A stretch of DNA of 6,242 bases, taken from Candidatus Poribacteria bacterium. Its GTDB lineage: Bacteria > Poribacteria > WGA-4E > WGA-3G. The notes below the pieces were generated by a model. The model did not search any database. It was not told the DNA's origin and worked only from the letters and a program-made list of their open reading frames with translations. The position numbers and the translations under genes are program-made. The DNA is taken from the NCBI GenBank assembly GCA_009835515.1, contig VXXH01000484.1, positions 1 through 6,242 of the forward strand. Direction: 5' to 3'. Shown here piece after piece: positions 1 through 4,038 of this stretch; positions within the stretch are counted from its first letter, which is position 1; every line of letters begins with the position of its first letter.

Positions 1-54
1 CCTGCTAAGCAGTTATGGCGTAAGCCATCGTGGGTTCGAATCCCACCCTCTCCG
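1..54 (+). tRNA. tRNA-Ser(GCU), 5' part missing
   Basis: This is the 3' part of a class II tRNA cut by the left window edge. The visible part starts at the end of the anticodon stem: loop CTGCTAA at 2-8 with anticodon GCT (4-6), which reads AGC/AGU serine codons. A 5-bp variable arm follows (15-19 with 24-28, loop GTAA), as expected for tRNA-Ser. The T arm is 30-46 with loop TTCGAAT, and the 3' acceptor strand CCTCTCC (47-53) has discriminator G54, the serine identity base. CCA is not encoded (TCT follows). The missing acceptor half should read GGAGAGG. A downstream tRNA-Arg(ACG) recalls the serV-argV pairing in E. coli. Confidence 0.93.
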
Positions 55-84
55 TCTTTAAAGCAACAAATCAGACACGAAGGA

Positions 85-105
85 TAGGCAAAATAGAAAT
101 GCCTA
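85..105. other. small inverted repeat in tRNA spacer
   Basis: TAGGCA at 85-90 and TGCCTA at 100-105 form a perfect 6-bp stem with a 9-nt loop in the 73-bp spacer between tRNA-Ser(GCU) and tRNA-Arg(ACG). No T-run follows, so it is not a standard terminator. It may be a processing-site hairpin in a shared precursor transcript, or chance. I see nothing else in this spacer. Confidence 0.3.
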
Positions 106-127
106 ACACTTCAATAAAGTACGATGC

Positions 128-201
128 GCGCCTGTAGCTCAGTGGATTAGAGCATCTGACTACGGATCAGAAGGCCGGGGGTTCGAATCCTCTCAGGCGC
201 T
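128..201 (+). tRNA. tRNA-Arg(ACG), TadA substrate
   Basis: A full 74-nt cloverleaf can be folded by eye. The acceptor is GCGCCTG (128-134) with CAGGCGC (194-200), and the D stem is 137-140 with 150-153. The anticodon stem TCTGA/TCAGA encloses loop CTACGGA with anticodon ACG at 162-164, and the T stem is 177-181 with 189-193 around TTCGAAT. A20 in the D loop and C35 in the anticodon, both known arginine identity elements, are present. This is the tRNA whose A34 TadA deaminates to inosine so that it can read CGU, CGC and CGA. The discriminator is T201, whereas A or G is usual for bacterial tRNA-Arg. CCA is not encoded. The tadA start lies 25 bp downstream, so the two are probably in one transcript. 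Confidence 0.96.
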
Positions 202-226
202 TCATAAGTTATTTGTTGGACAGAAT

Positions 227-685
227 TTGGATAACGATCTTTTCTGGATGGGACAAACACTTGAGTTAGCGAAAAAAGCCGCAGAGAAGGGCGAAGTACC
301 AGTCGGTGCGATACTCGTTAGCAACGATGTCCGTATCGCTGAAGCGTCCAATCTGCGTGAACAGTCTGGTAGTCCTATCGCTCATGCGGAAATGCTTGTT
401 ATACAAGCGGCATCCGAAAAAATCGGGAACTGGCGATTTGCTGATACAACGCTTTATGTGACGTTAGAGCCGTGCCCAATGTGCGCGGGTGCTATTGTTT
501 TAGCGCGCATTCCAAAAGTAGTTTACGGCACGGCAGACCCGAAATCTGGGGCAGCTGGCACACTCTACAATATTCTCCAAGATGAACGGCTAAACCATCG
601 GGTTGAATTGGTAAGTGGCGTGTTAGCAGATGAGAGCAGTGCCCTGCTAAAGTCTTTTTTTCAAGAACGCCGCCATAAACTGTAA
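227..685 (+). CDS. tadA: tRNA-specific adenosine deaminase TadA
   Basis: TadA is a cytosolic, zinc-dependent, homodimeric enzyme that deaminates the wobble adenosine (A34) of tRNA-Arg(ACG) to inosine. The 152-aa product matches the family in length and in motifs along its whole length. H53-A-E55 supplies a zinc ligand and the catalytic glutamate, and P82-C83-P-M-C86 supplies the other two zinc ligands. The N-terminal WM-x(n)-EVPVGA stretch and the C-terminal NHRVE...G-x-LADE...FF segment are also typical. The chosen start is TTG at 227 with only a weak GGAC Shine-Dalgarno (218-221). The ATG at 248 would remove the conserved Trp before Met8, so TTG fits the family better. The gene follows its substrate tRNA-Arg(ACG) by 25 bp and has tRNA-Ser(CGA) 53 bp downstream, so tRNA processing may release it as mRNA. 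The general cytidine/adenosine deaminase fold is certain; tRNA specificity rests on the sequence match and context. Confidence 0.96.
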   Translation: MDNDLFWMGQTLELAKKAAEKGEVPVGAILVSNDVRIAEASNLREQSGSPIAHAEMLVIQAASEKIGNWRFADTTLYVTLEPCPMCAGAIVLARIPKVVYGTADPKSGAAGTLYNILQDERLNHRVELVSGVLADESSALLKSFFQERRHKL

Positions 686-738
686 AAGATGAATCCAGCG
701 TTGAAGGTATGCTACGCTATCGGTATCACGCACCATAA

Positions 739-823
739 GGAGAGATGCAGGAGTGGTTGAACTGGACAGTCTCGAAAACTGTTGTGGCGCAAGTCACCGT
801 GGGTTCGAATCCCACTCTCTCCG
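739..823 (+). tRNA. tRNA-Ser(CGA)
   Basis: This is a class II tRNA. The acceptor is GGAGAGA (739-745) with TCTCTCC (816-822) and discriminator G823. The anticodon stem ACAGT/ACTGT encloses loop CTCGAAA with anticodon CGA at 773-775, which reads UCG. The 5-bp variable arm is 784-788 with 793-797 (one G-T pair), and the T stem GTGGG/CCCAC encloses TTCGAAT. CCA is not encoded. A T5 run (824-828) directly follows the discriminator. It could serve transcription termination or simply 3' trimming, since no separate hairpin precedes it. Outside the anticodon stem and variable arm the sequence is nearly the same as tRNA-Ser(GGA) at 1195. Confidence 0.97.
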
Positions 824-990
824 TTTTTCGATATTTTCGCGGTGAACGATAGCATCAAAAAGCTTACAACCTATCTCATAAATCGTAGGACGGGTTTGTA
901 ACCCCGACCTACCACTGCCGTGAATTTGGATAAATCGTATTTATGAGACACACGCTGATTAGTGCAAGACGCTTAAGTTTTGCAGCACCT
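824..990. other. tRNA spacer with palindromic element
   Basis: This is a 167-bp spacer between tRNA-Ser(CGA) and tRNA-Ala(CGC). I find no credible coding sequence in it. Its notable content is the hairpin element at 874-948, listed separately. The part after 948 has no clear promoter, although a promoter for tRNA-Ala could lie there. Confidence 0.5.
874..948. repeat. palindromic MITE-like element with 10-bp flanks
   Basis: TCTCATAAAT (874-883) and ATTTATGAGA (939-948) are a perfect 10-bp inverted repeat. Overlapping them, ATAAATCGTA occurs as a perfect 10-bp direct repeat at 878-887 and 930-939. Inside lies a hairpin of about 9 bp at 885-912: GTAGG pairs with CCTAC and CGGG with CCCG, with one A-A mismatch and a loop around TTTGTAAC. 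The arrangement resembles a small non-autonomous mobile repeat with target-site duplications, or a structured RNA element between tRNA genes. No transposase is near. The symmetry is seen directly; a mobile origin is inference. Confidence 0.55.
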
Positions 991-1063
991 GGGGCAGTAG
1001 CTCAGTTGGGAGAGTGCATCCCTCGCACGGATGAGGTCACGGGTTCAAATCCCGTCTGCTCCA
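991..1063 (+). tRNA. tRNA-Ala(CGC)
   Basis: This is a 73-nt cloverleaf. The acceptor is GGGGCAG (991-997) with CTGCTCC (1056-1062) and discriminator A1063. The third pair is G993-T1060, the G3-U70 wobble pair that defines alanine tRNAs. The anticodon stem CATCC/GGATG encloses CTCGCAC with anticodon CGC at 1024-1026, which reads GCG. The T stem ACGGG/CCCGT encloses TTCAAAT. CCA is not encoded (TCG follows). Confidence 0.97.
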
Positions 1064-1119
1064 TCGGAAATTTTGATCTGGAATGAGATTGAAACTGTCT
1101 TTATCTTACACGGTTTATC

Positions 1120-1147
1120 TGATGTCACGTAACGCGAGCTGACATCA
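1120..1147. other. 8-bp perfect inverted repeat in tRNA spacer
   Basis: TGATGTCA (1120-1127) and TGACATCA (1140-1147) form a perfect stem with a 12-nt loop in the 131-bp spacer between tRNA-Ala(CGC) and tRNA-Ser(GGA). No T-tract follows, so an intrinsic terminator is unlikely. A protein-binding site or precursor-RNA hairpin are possible. Nothing else is evident in this spacer. Confidence 0.35.
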
Positions 1148-1194
1148 AATATCTTGGTAGGATTCGCAAGCCAGAACTTGCTATACCAAAGTAC

Positions 1195-1283
1195 GGAGAG
1201 ATGCAGGAGTTGGTTGAACTGGCATGACTGGAAATCATGTGTGCTGTTTCGCAGTACCGTGGGTTCGAATCCCACTCTCTCCG
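1195..1283 (+). tRNA. tRNA-Ser(GGA)
   Basis: This is a class II tRNA. The acceptor is GGAGAGA (1195-1201) with TCTCTCC (1276-1282) and discriminator G1283. The anticodon stem CATGA/TCATG encloses loop CTGGAAA with anticodon GGA at 1230-1232, which reads UCC and UCU. The variable arm is 6 bp (1241-1246 with 1252-1257, one G-T pair). Unlike the other four tRNA genes here, the next three bases are CCA (1284-1286), so the mature end may be encoded. A T6 run (1288-1293) follows. Only 23 bp separate it from the SRP RNA, so both may come from one precursor. Confidence 0.97.
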
Positions 1284-1306
1284 CCAGTTTTTTGTATTTA
1301 ATATCT

Positions 1307-1577
1307 TGGCTATGCTAAGTGGGGAGGTAGCGGTGCCCTGTATCTGCAATCCGCTATAGCAGGACCGAATCCCCAGTATGCGGCCTGTTTCTGTGGGGCC
1401 TGTCCCCCGTACGTAGTGTTGAGGGTTGGGTCTTGAGCAACGAGTGCTTGTTGAACCCCGTCAGGTCCGGAAGGAAGCAGCGGTAGATGAGTTGTTCGTG
1501 TGACGCAAGGGTGCCTGACCTGAGCTAACGGCGCGGGCAACGCCTGGAGAAGCATGTCAACTCTGGGTGCATAGCCA
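1307..1577 (+). ncRNA. ffs: Signal recognition particle RNA, long type with Alu domain
   Basis: This is the RNA core of the signal recognition particle, which binds Ffh and targets nascent membrane and secreted proteins to the translocon. The universally conserved domain IV tip is at 1464-1481: GGTCC, a GGAA tetraloop at 1469-1472, then GGAAGCAGC. The 5' part carries the Alu-type motif CTGCAATCCGCTATAGCAG (1344-1362), as in the B. subtilis scRNA. This is therefore the roughly 270-nt long form, not the roughly 110-nt E. coli 4.5S form. The ends were set by a perfect 9-bp terminal helix, TGGCTATGC (1307-1315) with GCATAGCCA (1569-1577), which fits helix 1. Eight T residues follow. Its place between tadA and dnaX is the same as scr in B. 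subtilis. Exact termini are uncertain by a few bases. Confidence 0.95.
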
Positions 1578-1585
1578 TTTTTTTT
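1569..1585 (+). terminator. 3' end of SRP RNA with T8 tract
   Basis: The 3' strand of the closing helix (1569-1577) is followed immediately by eight T residues (1578-1585). The stem partner is 250 nt upstream at the RNA's 5' end rather than in a local hairpin. Termination would thus depend on helix 1 forming, or the U-tract may serve 3' processing. It separates the SRP RNA from dnaX, possibly incompletely. Confidence 0.55.
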
Positions 1586-1618
1586 GGCATATTATCTGGA
1601 CAGACCACATCTCATTCC

Positions 1619-1646
1619 CAAATTGTGCCACTAAGGCAACAATTTG
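1619..1646 (+). promoter_or_regulatory. hairpin in dnaX leader
   Basis: CAAATTGT (1619-1626) pairs perfectly with ACAATTTG (1639-1646). After a bulged A1638 the stem continues as GCC/GGC (1627-1629 with 1635-1637) over a 5-nt loop, giving 11 bp in all. TCTTTGCCTT follows, which is pyrimidine-rich but interrupted. It lies 43 bp before the dnaX start. It could be a second terminator or attenuator behind the SRP RNA, an mRNA-stabilising hairpin, or a protein site. I see no convincing -35/-10 pair for dnaX; TATTAT at 1590-1595 is a possible lone -10. Confidence 0.45.
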
Positions 1647-1689
1647 TCTTTGCCTTACATTCTCAAGTCGTACAGGAAAGGATTGCGCA

Positions 1690-3480
1690 ATGTCTTACGA
1701 GGTTCTCGCCCAAAGATGGCGTCCGCAAAACTTCAGTGACGTTGTCGGACAGGAACACGTTACCACAACGTTGAAAAATCAGATTCTGTCTGAACGCGTC
1801 GGGCATGCCTATCTCTTTTGGGGACCTCGCGGTACCGGTAAAACTACTGTCGCGCGTATCTTTGCCAAAGCCGTTAACTGCCCTCACCGGGTTCGAGAAA
1901 CCGAATTTGACACTATCCAAACTGCCGAACCTTGCAATCAATGTGTATTCTGTAACGACATCTCACAGGACCGGTCGCTTGATGTATTCGAGATGGATGC
2001 CGCCTCCAATCGCGGTATTGATACAATTCGAGACCTTCGAGAAAACGTTAAACTCTCTCCTGCTACCTGCACCTACAAAATTTATATCATAGATGAAGCG
2101 CACATGCTCTCAACAGAGGCGTTCAACGCACTGCTTAAAACGCTTGAAGAACCACCCCCACACGTCATATTCATCATGGCAACGACCGAGCACGCCAAAA
2201 TACCGAAGACAATTAGCTCCCGTTGTCAAGATTTCGATTTCCGACATCTCGAAGATGAAAAGATAATTGCACGCTTACAGTTAATTGCGAAAGAAGAAGA
2301 AATTTCAGCGGACCTGGATGTACTCACGCTCATCACCCGTCAATCTGAAGGCTGTCTACGGGATGCCGAAAATCTGTTAGAACGTCTCGTTTCATCCGCT
2401 GGCAAGGATTTGACAACGGATGCCGTTGAACAAATCATCGGACTCGGTTCGAGTGCGCTGCTCCGAAAACTTACAACGGCAATTACGGAAAGAGATATTT
2501 CAAAGAGCCTAAAAACCCTAAACGACTTAACAAAACAAGGGACAGACCTGTCGCAATGCTTGGATCAACTCATCGGCTATTTTCGAGACCTACGCCTTTT
2601 AGCAATTGACGGCAACTTAAGTGATCTAATTCAAAGTCCTCAATCAGATTTGTCAGAACTCAAGCAAAAGGCAGAGCAGATGTCGGTCAGCCGACTCTCG
2701 CGGATCATTAAGATATTGATGCATACCGACCGCGATATTAAACAGTATGGTTACCCACAACTCCAATTAGAGGCTGCGTTCATTCAACTTAACTCACTTG
2801 AAGAGGGCATCCCGCTTCAAGAAATTGTTGATAAATTGTCCGCCTTAGAGCAGAAATTTGATGCCGCGGGGATTTCCGCACCGCCGCAACATCAATTTCC
2901 GTCTTCAGAAGTAGATCCGTCGGATAGAGAAGCTGCAGCAGCGCAGCCACTTTTCCAAACGAGGCGAAAACCCGCCAGTTCATCCGCCTCCGATTTCGGA
3001 AAGGATAAGGTGAACACACAATCTAAAGAGCAATCCGTAACTTCCGCTTCATCAGGTCTGAATGTCCCAAACCCTTCGCCAACGCCACAAGGATCCCGGG
3101 ACCTCGCAGACCTGACACTGTTTTGGGAAGGATTAAAACCAAAATTGCCTATGAAACTCAGGTACGGTTTGTTAGAAGGCTCTGTTCCCACTGTGAACGG
3201 CACAAATGAGGTTAAAATCGCTTGTTCACCGACACATCTCTCAATGGTTACGGAAGAAGACAAGACACTCATAACTAACATTCTAACGCAGGAAATCGGC
3301 ATGTCCGTGACAATTGAGTTGGTTGCGTTGGATACTGTCCCAGAATCAGCGTCTGCTCAAGATGCGACCGAGAAAGTAGAACGAAAGACACCACTCATGC
3401 GAAGAGTTGAGGCGCAAGACGATCCACAGCTCAAAACAGCACTTGAACTTTTTGATGCCACAGTTTTGGAAACCCAATAA
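1690..3480 (+). CDS. dnaX: DNA polymerase III subunit gamma/tau DnaX
   Basis: DnaX is the AAA+ ATPase of the clamp loader that places the beta clamp on primed DNA and, as tau, couples polymerase and helicase. The product is 596 aa from ATG 1690, which has a good AGGAAAGGA Shine-Dalgarno (about 1674-1682). The reading frame stays open upstream to 1567, but that part overlaps the SRP RNA and matches nothing in the family. Visible motifs are MSYEVLAQRWRPQ at the N-terminus, Walker A G45-PRGTGK51-T52, four zinc cysteines C64, C82, C85, C88, Walker B IIDEAH (133-138), sensor 1 TT at 165-166, and the SRC arginine finger motif S177-R178-C179. Domain III runs to about 370. A low-complexity Ser/Pro/Gln linker (about 395-480) and a C-terminal tau-like domain (about 485-560) follow. 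The spacer between C64 and C82 is about nine residues longer than in E. coli. No A-rich slippery heptamer for making gamma was found. Confidence 0.97.
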   Translation: MSYEVLAQRWRPQNFSDVVGQEHVTTTLKNQILSERVGHAYLFWGPRGTGKTTVARIFAKAVNCPHRVRETEFDTIQTAEPCNQCVFCNDISQDRSLDVFEMDAASNRGIDTIRDLRENVKLSPATCTYKIYIIDEAHMLSTEAFNALLKTLEEPPPHVIFIMATTEHAKIPKTISSRCQDFDFRHLEDEKIIARLQLIAKEEEISADLDVLTLITRQSEGCLRDAENLLERLVSSAGKDLTTDAVEQIIGLGSSALLRKLTTAITERDISKSLKTLNDLTKQGTDLSQCLDQLIGYFRDLRLLAIDGNLSDLIQSPQSDLSELKQKAEQMSVSRLSRIIKILMHTDRDIKQYGYPQLQLEAAFIQLNSLEEGIPLQEIVDKLSALEQKFDAAGISAPPQHQFPSSEVDPSDREAAAAQPLFQTRRKPASSSASDFGKDKVNTQSKEQSVTSASSGLNVPNPSPTPQGSRDLADLTLFWEGLKPKLPMKLRYGLLEGSVPTVNGTNEVKIACSPTHLSMVTEEDKTLITNILTQEIGMSVTIELVALDTVPESASAQDATEKVERKTPLMRRVEAQDDPQLKTALELFDATVLETQ

Positions 3481-3613
3481 TCGCTGCTTCCCAAATTGGG
3501 AAAGCGTATCTTACAAGTAAGGAACTTTTATGACACCAAGCATTTTGTAACAAACGGGAACGACACACGGATGTACACGAGATCCAAAGTCGCTTGGTGA
3601 TAGGACAAAAATT
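3481..3613 (+). promoter_or_regulatory. ybaB leader: hairpins and two tiny ORFs
   Basis: The 133-bp gap between dnaX and ybaB has several signals. TTCCCAA/TTGGGAA (3488-3494 and 3496-3502) is a near-perfect palindrome just after the dnaX stop, without a T-tract. AAGGAA (3519-3524) precedes ATG 3530, which opens a 6-codon ORF (MTPSIL, stop at 3548-3550). ATG 3571 opens a 9-codon ORF (MYTRSKVAW, stop at 3598-3600). CACCAAGC (3534-3541), inside the first mini-ORF, pairs perfectly over 8 bp with GCTTGGTG (3592-3599), which ends three bases before the ybaB Shine-Dalgarno. These could be a translational control leader, or decay of former sequence. Function is not shown. Confidence 0.35.
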
Positions 3614-3922
3614 ATGAAGATGAACGACCTGATGAAACAGGCACAACAAATGCAAAAGCGGATGCTTGAAATCCGAGAAGAACTCGCAAACCGAACTGTC
3701 GAAGCAACTGTCGGAGGTGGAATGGTAACCGCTGTCGTCAATGGACAACAGGAAGTCATCTCACTCCGGATTACACCGGAAGTTGTTGACCCAGAAGATA
3801 CCGAAATGCTTGAGGACCTCGTTGTCGCAGCTGTCAATGAGGCACTGCAACAATCGCAAGAATTGATGTCCGCGGAAATGAGCAAATTGACTGGCGGTCT
3901 TAAAATCCCCGGACTCCCATAA
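3614..3922 (+). CDS. ybaB: YbaB/EbfC family nucleoid-associated protein
   Basis: YbaB/EbfC proteins are small dimeric DNA-binding proteins that bind the nucleoid and are almost always encoded between dnaX and recR. The 102-aa product matches the family length. An N-terminal helix rich in Met, Gln and Lys (residues 1-27, MKMNDLMKQAQQMQKRM) is followed by the conserved core VEATVGGGMVTAVVNGQQEV (28-47). Then come VVDPEDTEMLEDLVVAAVNEAL (about 57-78), a C-terminal helix, and a final IPGLP. The closest match I can recall is B. subtilis YaaK. ATG 3614 has AGGA at 3602-3605 with 8-bp spacing; ATG 3620 is an alternative two codons in. Its exact cellular role is not settled in any species. A link to recombination or replication is inferred from gene neighbourhood. 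Confidence 0.96.
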   Translation: MKMNDLMKQAQQMQKRMLEIREELANRTVEATVGGGMVTAVVNGQQEVISLRITPEVVDPEDTEMLEDLVVAAVNEALQQSQELMSAEMSKLTGGLKIPGLP

Positions 3923-3929
3923 CTAAAAA

Positions 3930-4020
3930 GTCGTCAGTTGTCAGTTGTGAGTGTTTTAGTTACAAGAGGTTTTTGATACAGTCCTGTCCGTCTTTAACTG
4001 AAGACTGAAAACCGATAACT
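3930..4020. repeat. CAGT-heptad inverted repeat, copy 1 (ybaB-recR gap)
   Basis: This element fills most of the 116-bp gap between ybaB and recR. The left arm (3930-3951) has CAGTTG-type units spaced by 7 bp (GTCAGTT at 3933-3939 and 3940-3946). The right arm (3996-4020) has the complementary orientation, with AACTGAA, GACTGAA and AACCGAT heptads. The right arm with its preceding TCTTT matches copy 2 (5744-5773) at 27 of 30 positions (3991-4020). The centre is less repetitive. The opposed arms can pair as RNA or cruciform. It starts 8 bp after the ybaB stop and ends 18 bp before the recR start. Confidence 0.75.
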
Positions 4021-4038
4021 CTTTAGCACAGAGAATCC

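Noticed and set aside
1288..1316. Promoter for the SRP RNA (TAATAT at 1299-1304)
   Set aside because: No -35 match at the right distance; the place where it should be lies in the tRNA-Ser acceptor stem. The spacer is simply AT-rich.
1045..1555. Minus-strand open frames over the tRNA-Ser(GGA) and SRP RNA
   Set aside because: They are the complements of structured RNA genes. The repeated protein-like strings (such as GFEPT, REWDSNPR) are the well-known artefact of translating antisense tRNA T arms.
1567..1689. N-terminal extension of DnaX from ATG 1567 (41 extra residues)
   Set aside because: It overlaps the 3' end and T8 tract of the SRP RNA, has no ribosome site and matches nothing in the DnaX family. 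ATG 1690 has a strong Shine-Dalgarno and gives the canonical MSYxxLxxRWRP start.
2789..3302. Minus-strand frames inside dnaX
   Set aside because: They lie opposite a clear coding gene, have no family resemblance and no ribosome sites.
1690..3480. Programmed frameshift or transcriptional slippage in dnaX
   Set aside because: I looked for an A-rich heptamer like AAAAAAG or an A9 run followed by a stop in the -1 frame. Only short A4-A5 runs without a supporting stem were seen.
3488..3502. Intrinsic terminator after dnaX
   Set aside because: The TTCCCAA/TTGGGAA palindrome has a weak stem and almost no loop, and is not followed by a T-tract.
3431..3885. Minus-strand frames of 105 and 124 aa over ybaB
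   Set aside because: They are shadows of ybaB and its leader; Ser/Cys-rich composition reflects antisense reading of the real gene.
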